NCBI RefSeq assembly: GCF_029168945.1
Contig: NC_083610.1
Location: forward strand, 73,523,580-73,587,579
Origin: Cannabis sativa
Lineage: Eukaryota > Streptophyta > Magnoliopsida > Rosales > Cannabaceae
Reading direction: 5' to 3'
DNA: 64,000 nucleotides
In this document: positions 27,356 to 39,858 of the stretch, one piece after another
How positions within the stretch are numbered: position 1 is the stretch's first letter
Layout: the number at the start of each line of letters is the position of its first letter
The notes under the pieces: model-generated
The model's database searches: none
Seen by the model: the letters and a program-made list of their open reading frames with translations, nothing else
What the model was told of the DNA's origin: nothing
Made by a program: the position numbers and the translations under genes

Positions 27356-27652
27356 AATGAGAATGTTTGTATTTTTTGAGCAAAAATATTTTTTTGATTT
27401 CTTATGTGAATAGTTTGATTAGAGTTACACATAAAGCGAGATTAAGACTTGTTAATAGGAGGAATCTCTCTAAGAGGGACCAATAAATCTTTAATTTTGT
27501 TTGTAACATGTAAGTAAGTCTGTCTTTTGTTGTTTTGTGGATGCTAATTCATGTAGAATTTGCTATGTTTTGATTAATAAATTTTTCTCCTTTAATAAAA
27601 AAAGGATAATAAAAAATAGATGAAAATCTTCCCATATGAATTAAAAAATAGA

Positions 27653-28499
27653 TCCCTCCCATCAATCCAAGAACCTACTCCGCCCAGTTTACCCAAAGCT
27701 TAGCCACATTACTGCCCAAAGATCTAGGTTCAAATTTTAGGGCGCACACCCCAAATCTGAAATTTTATATTTGAAAAATCACAACCCTAGTGGTGGAGAT
27801 CGGCGATGGCATGGGAGAAGGCTATAGAAAGTGGTTTATGTTGGTGATGAAGAGCTTGTCATTGTCGTTAGCCTCGCTGCTCGTCGTCGACGAAATCTGA
27901 ATAGATCTGCCACTTGTCTCTCTCCCTATAAGTTTGGCCCTTGTTTGTAGACAGGCTCGTTGGTCGAAGCCTCACTCCACAATGGTTGTGATCTGTGCGT
28001 GTTGGAAGTCTGACAAGCCAACCTCCAGTTTTAGATTTTGGATCAATGGTGGTGGAAGACGGAGAAGGAGAGAAGACAATAAACAAAGAGCTTGAAAAAG
28101 AAAGGTGGTATATTGAGCAGCTAGGGATGGGCTTCTCTATTAGTGTTGTTTTCATGGCCATGGATCTGTGCTCCACGAAGAAGAAGAAGAATAAGGAGAG
28201 AGCGACGTGAACAATCAAGGGAGAAAACAAATAAAAAAGAAAAACAAAATAAAAAAATTGAATTTTTTATTTTATTTTTTTAATAATTTTTATTATTTAA
28301 ATTATTTTTAATTAAAGTTATTATTTGAACCAATTAACCTTCAACATGTGGCATTCTTGTCAGCACTTAACATATCTGTTAAATTAGGTATCGATAGACT
28401 TACAAAAATGGTGAACTTGGGAACTATTACTGTCAATTTTCAAGGTTGAGCACTTATCTGCATTAAAGTAAACTTTTTGGGGACTTATACCACAATTTT
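27653..28499. other. Intergenic stretch without a recognised gene
   Basis: A moderately GC-rich part (27770-28200) has frames on both strands, but none shows a known domain or consistent coding character. It could be the edge of an old repeat. Nothing firmer can be said. Confidence 0.4.
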
Positions 28500-29010
28500 T
28501 CCTTTTAAAAAGATAAAGTGTGTTTCATAATTTTTGTTATTTTTTATTTTAAAAACTAAAAATAGAAATGTGTCACAATTTTTTTTCTTATTTAAGTGAG
28601 GAATGAGAAAGGGATGTTAGAGAAAGTGGGTTAGGGTCTAGGGTTCAGGTTTGGGGTCGGGGTTCGGAGGCTGGGCTTGGTGTATAGGTTCGAACTGGGG
28701 TCTTACTCGAGGAGCTAGGGGTCATGGTCTAGGTTCGGAACGGTTGCCGGTGGTCGCGGTCCTAGTCGGAGACGGGGGATGGGGTTCGAGGTCCGGACAA
28801 GGAGTTGGGGTCTGGGCTCATGGTCGTAATCGGGGTCTAATTGCAAGGTTGAGGTCCAAAATATTGATGAAAAAAAAATACAAATAAACTATAACGGAAC
28901 AAAAAAAAAAGAGTTTAAATAAATTTGAAAATAACTTATTTTTATTTACAAAATTTTAATTCTCATTTTAAACAATAAAAAATGAAAACATTTTCTAAAA
29001 CATTACTTTT
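28500..29010. repeat. AT-rich repeat with G-rich core, copy A
   Basis: A/T flanks enclose a core (about 28625-28860) made of short variants of GGGTTCGGGGTC and GGTCTAGGGTTC. The same core motif occurs in inverse orientation in copy B at about 29876-29965, and the A/T arms of the two copies also resemble each other. This suggests two members of one non-autonomous transposon family. Confidence 0.5.
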
Positions 29011-29675
29011 TTTTAAAAATATTTTTACTTTTTTAATTAAATTTATATAAAATAGATACTTGCTCATCCAATCAATAAAAATAGATATATTATGAATCAA
29101 TTGTTGTTGAATAAAATATGATTTACCAATCATACTCCCAAATTTGAATTTATAAAAATATTTTTTTTTTCTTCTCAAAAATATGTGCTTAGTAAAGCAT
29201 TTTGCAATTTAAATTTGAGTATAAATTTAGATGATAACTAATCATTCAATTTGATATAGTTAAAAATTAGTGTATATAATTAGTAATTACACCTTATAAT
29301 TATTAGAAATTTTCAATTTTAAAATTAATTATTAAATGATATTATTTTTTAGTTGGATTACAAACTATGTAATTATCGCAACAGACCCAAGCACACTACC
29401 TAATAAATTTGATTAATTAAATTTTCACTTTGAAAATTGACCATCATCATTTCAACTATTATATCACTAATGGTCAAATCAGTCTAAAGTGATTTTTTTT
29501 TTTATATATTTTATTAAAAAATATTTTAATAAACCTGCTTGAAAGGTGAGCATTATGAATTATTTTTCACATACATTTCTCTAGTTTTTATCTCTAAGAA
29601 TCTGAGTTATAAATTGTGTGTTTATTTATACTTAAACTCATAACTTATTTTGTCATTTAAAAAAAGTGGTATTAT

Positions 29676-30165
29676 TGTGTGTTTACTAACACTTTTTTAA
29701 TCAGTTTTTTATTTTTAAAAGTAAAAAAGTGAAAAAAAATTTCAAAGACATGTTCTATAAAATTATTTTTACTTTTCAATTTTTTAATTAAGAATCAAAA
29801 TTTCAAAAACAAAAAAAAATCATTTTCAATATTTTTTTAAACAGTTTTTTTTCTTAATCAATATTTTGGAATTCGATCAGACCCAGACCTAAATCTCCTC
29901 ACGGCCCTGGAGCTAAATTCGACCTCTGACCTGAACCCGAATCCGACCCCAAACCTAAACCCGACGTAAATAAAATCAATAAATGAATATAAAAATAAAC
30001 GTTACAGAACACACTTTTATTTTCTGTTTTTAAAATTGAAGTAGTTACAGAACTTATTATTATTTTTTAAAAACAAAAATTTTTAAAACAAAAATTTTAC
30101 TTTTATTTTGTGATTAAAAAATTAAAAAATAAAAATGTTACCAAAAGACACGATTCAAAAGAACC
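29676..30165. repeat. AT-rich repeat with C-rich core, copy B (inverted relative to copy A)
   Basis: The outer ends show a degenerate inverted repeat: GTGTGTTTACTAACACTTTTT at the left against GTGTCTTTTGGTAACATTTTT read from the right. The core at 29876-29965 has CCCGAATCCGACCCC-like runs, the complement of copy A. Size and ends suggest a MITE-like element. The superfamily is not assigned. Confidence 0.5.
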
Positions 30166-30221
30166 AAACACACTACCAAATAAATTTATTAACTAAATCA
30201 AAAACCCCCCCAAAACCTAAC

Positions 30222-30233
30222 TTGGCGGGAAAA
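30222..30233 (+). promoter_or_regulatory. E2F-like site upstream of the RPA32 fragment
   Basis: TTGGCGGGAAAA lies about 70 bases before the start codon of the RPA32 remnant. It is close to the E2F/DP consensus (TTTSSCGSS with an A tail). Plant replication genes, including RPA subunits, are commonly E2F-controlled, so the motif fits the gene identity. Confidence 0.6.
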
Positions 30234-30303
30234 TTTGTACGCATTTCTCCATAGCTGAGCTGAGGCGATTTCTCCCAAAATTTATATCCTAGGGTTTTGG
30301 AAA

Positions 30304-32313
30304 ATGTTCTCCGCCAGCCAGCCTTCTCCAGCGGTGGTTTCATGTCCTCTCAGTTGGCAGACGCTGGTTCCGCTCCGGCCAAGGTACGTAACCCCATATT
30401 ACATTTTAATATACGCAAATTGCAAAAAAATTACATAATTCTTGTCAGCTATTTTAATCAATCTCATACCGTACCGTACCGTAATTAATATCACATCTTT
30501 TCTTGTCATTTTCTTAAGACCGTGCTTATCACATTTTTTTTCCTTCTCTTTCTTTATTGCATTTGCAGCATTTTGTTTGTTTGTTTGTTTTTCTTAATTT
30601 TCTTTATTATTTATTATTTTTGTCTACCTCTATGTGTAACTTTCTCTCTTATAATTTTAATTGAAGAATTTTAGCTTTATCATTAACTGTTTTGACTCAA
30701 AATTAGTACTTACTTAACCTACTCTTTAAAGTGATTATTTTAATAAGTGTAATAAGTGGTAAATATATATATATATATATATAAATATATATATATATTT
30801 TCGCTTTTACAATATAAAATACTTAGACTTAAAGGTATTTTTTTAAAATCTTTTACATAATTTAAATTAGTTTTTTAAGAAAACAATTAACCCAATTTTA
30901 AACTCCAACAAAATTCAATATTTTATAAAAATATTTTATTTATTTTATATTTAAAAGTTACTGTAATTAAAAAGTAAGATGGGAAGATACTAATTAGTTT
31001 TACTTTAATAAGTGTTACTTTACAATAATATTATCTTATATACATTTTATTACCTAAAGAAACTAAATAGTATCTTAAACATCTTAAAATTAATTACATT
31101 ATTAAAACTTTGTTTTAAGTAAATTTTTGTCTTATTTAAAATAAGTTTATGTTGCTTTTTATATTTGTATTGTAGCAACATTTTCAAACATTTTCATTAC
31201 CTTTCAAACATATTTCATAATTTAATGAGATACAATAAAGTATAAAGTATAAGTGTTTACCACATAATTTATGAGTACAACTATAAAAATAATAATTTTC
31301 ATAGTATAACTAATTGTACAATGTTTAAAATGCTATTTGGTTACTTTGTTATTTTTTAAAAAATATATTAAAACAACTCTATTAAATAAACTTGTTCTAT
31401 ATATATCATTTAGTAACTCATGAAGTTGGTTACTTATTTAACATATATCTAGATTATTTTGTCTTAAACAACTTTGCAAGTTAATTGTAAGTATATTTAA
31501 GAAATTAATAATTATAATTACATATAAAAGTTACTATAGAGCAATAATCATGTATATATAGATACTATTTGGTACCTTTTTAGAAATTACTTTAGAAACC
31601 TATTGAAATTGCTCTATAACAGGAGCATAAGAAGAATATAATTTGTTAATTTTTAGTAACTCATAAAATTGGATAGTTTATTAAGTTTCAATCAAATTTA
31701 AACTTTGACCATTTTTTTAGTTTTTTTTATTAAAATATATGGTTAATTATTTGAAAAAATAATGCAAAAAATATATACTTCTTACATATCAAAATAACCA
31801 TCTTAAAAAATAAGTCACAATAATATAATTTGAACCTAAATAATTATATAATAATTATTAATATGGCCAAAAAAAAAGTTTTTTTAATCTTTAAAAAAAA
31901 CAGAAAGTTTTTTGATAATATTGTAAAATTGAAAAAAAAAAAAAAATAGCTGTCAAAATTCAAATAATTGAATCCGTACCTTTAGTATTCAAGAAAAACT
32001 AAGCAAAATAATAAAAGAAAATGAAAAAGAAAAGGAAATTGTTTGTCAGAGGACCAGCGGTATTTTATTATGCAAATAGGCGGTATTACTATTAAAATCG
32101 GCAGTAATTTGAATAATAAAATTCCCGGGCAGAATTTTATAATTAAAATGAAATTTGTGTCACCTGATGTAAATTTCTCTACATTTTACTACCTTCTCCC
32201 AGTATTGCCTAATCTTCTTTTTCCATTTTGAGCGAGCAAAGGAGGAAGGAACTCCATATTCCATTAGATAATTCGATTTTTAATGGGTTGTTTCTCTAAG
32301 TTGTTCAAGTTTG

Positions 32314-32344
<31 letters not shown>

Positions 32345-32515
32345 TATATAAAATTTTTCATGATTTTATAGTCATCTTTCCGTTGCTTTTGCAGGGTCGT
32401 AATAGTGACTGGTTATTCCAGTGACTGTGAAGCAGATTAATTAGTTAGGCTCATCATTCTGGTGATGAAAATCGAATTTTGTGATCAATGGTGTTGAAAC
32501 TTCCAACACTTGCAT
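30304..32515 (+). pseudogene. RPA2: 5' fragment of an RPA32 (replication protein A 32-kDa subunit) gene
   Basis: Exon 1 (30304-30383) starts MFSASQ and, after a change of frame, reads GGFMSSQLADAGSAPAK, the typical Gly/Ser-rich RPA32 N-terminus. It ends in the donor AAG/GTACGT. An AT-rich intron of about 2 kb follows. Exon 2 begins after TTTTGCAG at 32395 and, across frame changes and stops, contains IPVTVKQI and KSNFVINGV, which match the start of the RPA32 OB-fold. The intron position after the Ala-Lys matches the family as remembered. The rest of the OB fold and the winged helix are missing downstream. The retained intron argues against a retrocopy; the piece is a decayed duplicate or a fragment captured by a transposon. 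RPA32 is part of the single-strand-DNA-binding RPA heterotrimer. Confidence 0.7.
30762..30800. repeat. (AT)n microsatellite in the RPA32-fragment intron
   Basis: Alternating A/T run with one short interruption. A similar run lies at about 32311-32350 near the end of the same intron. Confidence 0.85.
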
Positions 32516-35500
32516 CAAAATCATCATGTCATTCCAACGTACTTTTATTTTGTGATCAATGTTACTTTTATTTTGTATTATTTATATATAATTTTCTAAT
32601 TTTGGGAAACCTTGTCCTTGCATTGGACTTTAGAACAGTTTGTGTGTCCAATTTTTCAAGTATGGTGTATCATTGATAACTCATAGGAAACAATTTTTAT
32701 AACTTTAGATGTTTTAGCCTTTAATTAAAAATCTAGTGAAAAATATAAGTACAACAACAACAATTTTTTGAGCTAGAATAGTGTCATTGTCTATTGTGAG
32801 AAATGTTCAGTTCTGTAAATACCATTTTCAAATATCTTGAAGAAAGTTTAAAATGACTTTTGTATGTTGTTAGTGCGTGCAAAATGTCAAATATTTACTT
32901 AAATAAGTATTTTTTTTTTTTTTTTTGCATGGAGTGATGGATTTATGAATTTTGACAGTCTTCAAACTCTGCTTTTTAGCACTCTTGTGGAAAGTATCAA
33001 ATGGATTTTAGATAGCCCGATCCAGTCAGATATAGTTAACCTTGCTTATTTTCAGAAGGTAGTTTTTGATGGGTATGTTTGAGTTTGAGATTTTACTTAA
33101 TGCATTTATTTCCTTGTAGTTATCTGGGCAAATCAGTTTTGATGCAAGTGTTGCGCTTATTTTACATACTATGTTTTGGTGTACTTTAAATGAGTTGTGA
33201 GTTGAGATTAGCATTTCATCAATATTTAGTTTGACTCGGGTAAAAGAATAGACAATTTTAATTTTTATGGTAGGAGCATGTCTTTCGGCACCATGAGAAA
33301 GTAACAAATAATTATTTAAATTATTTTATATGACATTGTAAAGTGTAATTATTTAAAACCTGTCACAAATTTACTTAAAATTATTAGAGTTAGTCTCACG
33401 TTATTAATGTGTAAAAATAAATTATTAAATATAAGATGAACGAGTTATTTTTTTCCATTGTCAATTGGTTTTGAGATAGAATCTCATTCATCTTATTCCA
33501 CATTCTAACACGGGAGCTAAACTACAAATTTTTTAACGTACACACCCGATAAAATAAAATCTTTATGTATGTATTGGAAAATTTTTGTCCTACACTCCTG
33601 ATGGAGTATTTTGGTAGAACCTTTTATTTGTTTCGGCATATAGACAAAATTTTAGTTTAATATTTTTCATGATTGTTTGTGTATGTTGTAGTTATTTAAA
33701 ATTGCATGTAAGTTTTTAGAGAATTTTGAATAGTTTATAGTGACGATAATAAGGTTCAAATAGTTATTTATTACGTATATAAGAAAAATTAATTGCAGGT
33801 ACAATATAATATTTAAATCTTATTTTCGGCATTATAAACTATTCAAAAAATTTTAAAAGTTTATAGGTGGTCTTAAATAATTATAACATGGTTATTAAAA
33901 AAAAAATCAACTAATTTTCTTTTCTTAAATACATAAATAAACGGATGAACATCTCTTTAGAAGGTGTACTATAAGCTTACTCTTTATATTGTATAACAAG
34001 GTACATTTAATTATAGTTATTTAGAATATTCAACAATTTTGAATTAATTTTGAGAAATTTAATTTGCGTACACTACACTAATATCAAAAATGATAGTTTG
34101 AATTGAAATAAAATTTTTTTGTAATAATTGATAAACAGTTCATAAAAAAAATATAAATGGTAAAAATGTAAAAGGAAACAATTTTTTTTTCAATAAAAAT
34201 ATAAAAAAGTGCAATGTAAGGTAATTTGTACAGAGGCTATTACAAAAATATGAGAAATAAAATGCAAGTTTTTATATATATGGCATAAAAATTTAAGTAT
34301 ACAAAATATGATATTTTTCTAAAAACTTAAGAATATGGAATTATAGTAAATGGCCTTAAATCATAGGACTATATTAATTTATGTCCTCATTTCAAAAAAA
34401 TATAGCAAATGACCATAAATCATAACACTATGTTAGTAAATGTCCTCATTTCAAAATCATTATTTTTTTTTATTTCTTTAGAATTAGAAGCAAATTATTT
34501 AAACATTATAGTATATCTATATTAGTTTTGTTAAAATCTTTTTTATTTAAAAGTTATGTCAATTTTTTAAATTTTTTATGAGTTGTTTTGGGTTGTCGGT
34601 ATATAGATTTTGTTGTACGGTATATTTCTATTTTGTTGTATGGTATATTATTATTCTTAGATGATATTTATTTTTTATTATGATATGTATAATAGTGATA
34701 GATAATTTTATTAGCATAATAAAAATATTTTAATGTATGTATATAATTTTATTGCCATGCTACATATATTTAATTATTATTTTTATATTTTTTGATTGTA
34801 TGATTATTTATTTTAAATAATATTTAATTAGTTTTTATTTTATTATATACAATGGTCTGGTATATATACTTTAATTGTGGTATATAATTTGGTTAGTATA
34901 GTATACATATATATATATATTAGTAATCTATATTTTTTTTTATTATTATTTTTTGTATATATGTTTTGGTGAATGGTATATGTATTTTTTGTTATACAAT
35001 ATATAATTTTTTTAAATAATATTTAAGTTCTATTTTCTATTATACTTTTGTTGACATGATATATAATTTTATTAGCATCCTATATATTTTTATTTTTATT
35101 TGTTATTATTATATATATTTCTATTGTAAGGTATTTATTTTATGTTATATGATATATAAATTTTATTGTATAGTATATCATTTTATTTTAGATAATGCAT
35201 GTTTACTTTTTATTTTTGTATACATAAAGGTGATATATAATTTTGTTAATATGATATGTATAATTTTTTTTAATAATATTATAAATTATTTTGTTTTACT
35301 TTTTATTGTAGGTATATACGTTTTCTTGTATGGTATATAGTTTTTGTTGTCTATAATATACCATTTATTTAATATGATATTTAGTTTCTACTTTATTATA
35401 CATACATTTTTTGGTTTGTATTCATATTTTAATGGTAGTATATATAATTTTGTTAGTATAATATATATATATTTTGAGTATTAATTTAGTATTATTATAA

Positions 35501-37426
35501 TTTCTTTGTGGTATATAATTTTATTAATACGATATATTAATTTTCAGTACTACAATATATCTAATACTGCTGTATATATTTAAATGATCTAATATATTTA
35601 TTTATTTTTGTTACAATATAATAATATGCAATACTAAAAAAATTATATAAGCTAATTTTATTATTATATACTTTTTTTAAAAAATATGTGATAAATGTAT
35701 TTTTATAATTTTTATTAGCTAATTTATTAGATTTAGTCATTTTCTTAATTTTTTTAAAAAATGGACATTTACTAACTTAGTTTTCAAATTTAGGGCCATT
35801 TTGCATCTCAACCCAAAAAATTATTATATATAAGGAGAAATGTCATAAAAAATTTTAAAATTGTGTTTTTTTTTTCTTTTTTTTTTTTTTAAAATTAAAA
35901 TACTAGAATAAAAAAAATGACGTAAGTGTTTTTTTTTTTTACAAAAATTGAAGGAATACTAAAATAATTTTATTAAGACGATAAATTAATAAATCAATTT
36001 ATTCTATATAATCAAAAACTGGTTTCTTAACGAAAAAAATTAGTTACAAATACCCAAACTCATATAAATTTTACATGCTTCTTAGAAGCTCTAAGACTTG
36101 ACCTCCAACCTAGTATCAAAATTAAAACCAACACAAGACTAAAATTAAAGCTAGTTACAAATTTTTGAGAAGCTCCAAGACTCAATTATTAACTCACTAT
36201 ACAAAACAGTCACTGTCCACTAAAACAAAATATTAGCTTCAATAAAAATAGAAAATAGAATGAGAATATTCAACATAATTGCCATCATCGTTGGAAAATT
36301 TATCGCTACCAAAAAGTCAATGTAATTAGACATTGAAGTTGTCACCGATGTTGGACGTTGGAGTTGTCGCCAGAGTTGGACCTTAGAATTTGACAAAGAG
36401 AAATTCATAATATCTAGTTTAAAATATGACACCGTTAATCAAATTAAAACCAAATCTTAGAACCAGATACGTATAATAACAAAAACAATAATTTAATACA
36501 AAAACCAGTTTCATTTACAATCAACTAAACAGTGAACAAACATATGACCCCTAAAGTATTGAAAAGATATATCAATTACAAAAATCAGTTACTTAAAAAA
36601 GAAAAACAACACATACCATAAAATATTTTTTAACAATGACTTTAAACTAAATAACAAAAACTCGTTACACCAAAAAACTTAACAAAAATTTGATACAGAG
36701 AAACGTTAAACAATTAAATTAAAAATTAACTCACATAAACCAATTAGCTAAATAACTAAAACAAAAATTAAATATAAAAACCAATTACTAAATTCAATTA
36801 ATTAAAATAAAAATATAAGAAACCTAAAACAATAAAATGATATATTGAAACAAAAAAACTAGTTAATTAAAAAAAATATACCATCATAAGAGAATTCTTA
36901 ACATATAAATAAACTTAAATCTTTGAAACATGTTGCATTAACTAACCAAATAAAATTTTTGATACAGAGGAATTAATTACATTAAACAACCAATTGAATA
37001 TCATATGAAAAGAAACCAATTACATCGAACAAACACGAAAACCAATTAAAATCTTAAAGAGAAAAGCTAATTACATAAAAAATTGAACAAACATAAAACA
37101 ACTAAACAATAAAAAAAATTGAAACACAAAAACGAGTTAGTTAAAAAAATATATAGCACATTATTTTTTATTTTAACAAATAATTTAGAAAATTAAATTA
37201 TCAGATGCCAATTTTACTTATCATCTAGTTAAAAATTTCACACAACGAAACCAGATTCCCAAAATAACAAAAGAAAAAACAAAACTTAAAGCTTAATTAC
37301 GTACAATAACAAACCAGTTTCAAACATGTGAATCCTCGTAACAAAAATCATAACAAAACATAAAATAATAAATAAAGAAGATAATTGAAACCAGTTCATC
37401 AACTAACCATATGGACAAAAAATACC
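32516..37426. other. Gene-free, extremely AT-rich DNA
   Basis: No coding region could be supported over about 4.9 kb. Within it, 34560-35640 is built from degenerate, irregular repeats of a GGTATATNATTTTGTTAG-like unit. The part at 36000-37400 is built from loose variants of AAACCAATTACAT and AAACCAGTTAC. Both look like eroded tandem arrays. No transposon ends were identified. Confidence 0.6.
34560..35640. repeat. Degenerate tandem-like array of GGTATATA-type units
   Basis: Words such as GGTATATAATTTTGTTAGTAT recur every 60 to 100 bases with many changes, for example near 34740, 34880, 35050, 35240, 35440 and 35510. No exact period can be set by eye. Confidence 0.5.
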
Positions 37427-37434
37427 CACACAGA

Positions 37435-37628
37435 TAGGGGTGGGCCTGAGTTGAAATAGGCTATAGGCAAACAAAAATTTTTAGGCCCTTACTATAAAGA
37501 TAAATAGTATTTCTAAAAATTATTAAAAAATATATATATTTTTTAAAAGATATTTTTTTTATTTGGGCCCCTAAAATGAGTGGGCCCTAGGCGCGGGCCT
37601 AGCCTGCCTATACCTAGGGCCGACCTTG
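37435..37628. mobile_element. hAT-like MITE
   Basis: A 194-bp element with ends TAGGGGTGGGCCTGAG and, from the other side, CAAGGTCGGCCCTAGG, which resemble the CAGGGGCGG-type termini of hAT elements. It is flanked by 8-base near-duplications, CACACAGA at 37427-37434 and CACATAGA at 37629-37636 (7 of 8 match), the duplication length expected for hAT. There is no coding capacity. Confidence 0.72.
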
Positions 37629-37647
37629 CACATAGAGATAAAATAAA

Positions 37648-38530
37648 TGTTGGAGTAAACCTCCACTTACACTGATAAACAAACTTAATACAAGGACAGA
37701 AAAGTAAATACATGCAAATCCCTATTTTGGCCTTCGACCTCTAGAATCCCTAACACAAATTAGTTAGAATGGATTAGGTTAATCCACACCTAACTAATTT
37801 CTGTAACTAAATTAACTAACAAATTACAGAGACAAAAGGCTGAACCCTAGATCTATATATACCTGCATCAGACACACAACCAGATACGGTTGAGGGCTCT
37901 GCTTCAAGATCCAGAGGTGATTCACTTGAAGGAGGAGGAGTTGATGATCTCACATGCACAAGAAAAACAAACAGAGAGTTAGAGATTGTGAGAGAGAGGG
38001 ATTAAACACTAAATACATGTATTAAAATAAGAGATTACCAGTCAGAAATTACCTGTGACTTGGAATCTCCATTGTTGTACTTCTGATCAGCAAGAAATAG
38101 TGGAATCGAGCTCTCAAACTTGAGGAGTAGCTCAAACGGAGACGTAGCCAATTTATTGGTGAACTTCGGGAAAAATTCTGGTGTTTTCTAAACCTAATTT
38201 CTTTCTATTTGTGTGTGTGTTTGAGGATAGATCAGATCTTGTTAGATCTGATCTTGGCTTTGTATTGAGATTTCTGGGTTATCGAGGGCTAGGGTTCGAG
38301 TTTCTCAGAGAGAAACTCTCTGCTAGGGTTTCGAGGAAAAAACCTAAAAAAGGAAGTGATTGAGAAGCTTCTGGAGTATTGGGTTTTGTTCAAAGGCAAA
38401 ACGGAGTCGGTTTGACTCAGCTGACTTTGAAAAGTCAGGAACAGGGAAAGGTCAAAATTGACCTTGGTAAAACTGATTTGTTTATTTGTTGGTGTAGGGT
38501 AAAGTTGGAAAAGACTTAAAATTTCCTACA
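37648..38530 (+). repeat. 5' LTR of the copia element
   Basis: It starts TGTTGGA and ends TCCTACA, near-perfect inverted termini with TG..CA ends, one base before the primer-binding site. A TATATATA at 37854-37861 could serve as its TATA box. Length 883 bp. No 3' partner is in the window. Confidence 0.75.
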
Positions 38531-38531
38531 A

Positions 38532-38543
38532 TGGTATCAGAGC
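38532..38543 (+). other. Primer-binding site (initiator tRNA-Met) of the copia element
   Basis: TGGTATCAGAGC is the complement of the 3' end of plant initiator tRNA-Met, placed one base after the LTR as usual for copia. Confidence 0.88.
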
Positions 38544-38755
38544 TTGGTTAAAGTTTGAAAATTCAACATTCAAACTAATCAGGAAGGAAGAAAACTCAAG
38601 CAAGAAATCAAGAAACACAAACAAGAACTTCAAGAACTCAATCTGATCAAACTGAAATCTTTAACAAAGGATTTCTGTGACATTTCCTTAATTAATCTTT
38701 ATAACTAAATTGCTTATTATTTATCTTTATCTGATTTTATCTGATTTCATTAATC

Positions 38756-39858
38756 ATGAGCAATTTAAAGGTAGACATTGACAAATTCGATGGTTATGGT
38801 GATTATAGGATTTAGAGGAGAAAGATTAAGTCACTCTTGGCTCAACAGAAGCTGTTGAGAGTGCTTAATGACCCTATAGAATGGCCAGAAGGGACTACTA
38901 AGATTCAACAAGAAGAATACTTGGAAACAACAACTGGTATCATGATATTCAACTTATCAGATGCCATTATCAGACTGATAGACAAGGAAAAAACCCCTGC
39001 CCAGATTTGGAAGAAACTGGAAGAATAGTTTCAACAAAAATCCTTAACCAACAAGATTTTCTTGAAGGAAAGGATCTTTGGATTTAAGATGAGTTCATCC
39101 AAAACTCTTGATCAAAATTTGGATGAATTCTTAAGGATGCATATTGAACTTGAAAATTCTGGGGAAAATGAGGCTCTAAGTGATGAAAACCAGGCTATAA
39201 TTATCCTAAACTCTTTACCTGAATCCTATAGGGAAGTTAAGACTGCTATTAAGTATGGAAGGACATCAATAACCCTAAAGGAGGTGATCTCTGCCCTAAA
39301 ATCTAAAGACTTAGAGATGAGAACAGAGAAAGGTGGAAACTCAAATGGTGAAGTCAATTTGAGTAGGGGCAGACCAGGTCCAAGAAAACCTTGGAATAAC
39401 AGAGGCAGAAGTCAAGGCAGAAATTCAAGCAAACCAGGAGGACAACAAAGAGGTAGATCTAATTCTAACACTAGAAATGCTGATGAAACTAATGGTTGTT
39501 ACAATCGTGGCAAACCTGGGCATTTTAAAAGAGATTGTTATTTCTTAAAAAGAAATAACATACAAAAACCACATGGACAGGGAGATTCTAAACACTCAAA
39601 CTCTAAGAACAAACCTGATATGCATGATGCTAATTTGACTGATGGATATGAAAGTGGTGAAGTGTACCAAGTTGGACCATCCATCAAAGATGAATGGATC
39701 CTTGACTCTGGTTGCACTTTCCACATGACTAATAATAAGAATTTTATGTTTGATTTCAGGAAATCTAATGGTGGTAGAGTTATACTTGGAAACAACCAAA
39801 CCTGTGACATACAAGGATCTGGTTCTATTAGTTTCAAGATGTATGATGGCATGGTCAG
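38756..39858 (+). pseudogene. copia gag and start of protease
   Basis: The gag begins MSNLKVDIDKFDGYGDY and shows a UBN2-type capsid region (FLKERIFGFKM, LNSLPESYREV), then an Arg/Gly/Asn-rich tail and a zinc knuckle, CYNRGKPGHFKRDC, in which the second Cys is replaced by Arg. The protease follows with the active-site motif WILDSGCTFHM at about 39700. Two nonsense codons, TAG at 38813 and TAG at 39026, interrupt gag. The frame runs into the Cassandra TRIM at 39859. In a working element gag would form the virus-like particle. This copy is dead. Confidence 0.85.

Larger units (their letters stand above)
22762..27636 (+). mobile_element. Near full-length but decayed LINE (L1-type non-LTR retrotransposon)
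   Basis: In order it carries an ORF1-like region with a DUF4283 segment, an APE-type endonuclease start (CWNVRGL), reverse transcriptase, a zinc-binding region and a short A-rich end near 27593-27603. A 16-base word, TGAATTAAAAAATAGA, occurs exactly at 22746-22761 and 27637-27652 and may be the target-site duplication. Because it is low complexity, the boundary is tentative. The frame is broken by many nonsense codons and frameshifts, indicating an old insertion. Confidence 0.8.

Noticed and set aside
28651..28887. Gly-rich 78-codon plus-strand frame
   Set aside because: It is translation of a GGGTTCGGGGTC-type repeat that recurs inverted nearby, with no start context or domain.
35056..35340. 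Hydrophobic 94-codon frame in the AT-rich desert
   Set aside because: Ile/Tyr/Phe-rich composition follows directly from A/T repeats. It has no family resemblance.
38532..38543. tRNA-like words TGGTATCAGAGC(C), also at 40294 and 55484
   Set aside because: They are primer-binding sites directly after LTRs. No cloverleaf can be formed around them, and no tRNA gene was recognised in the window.
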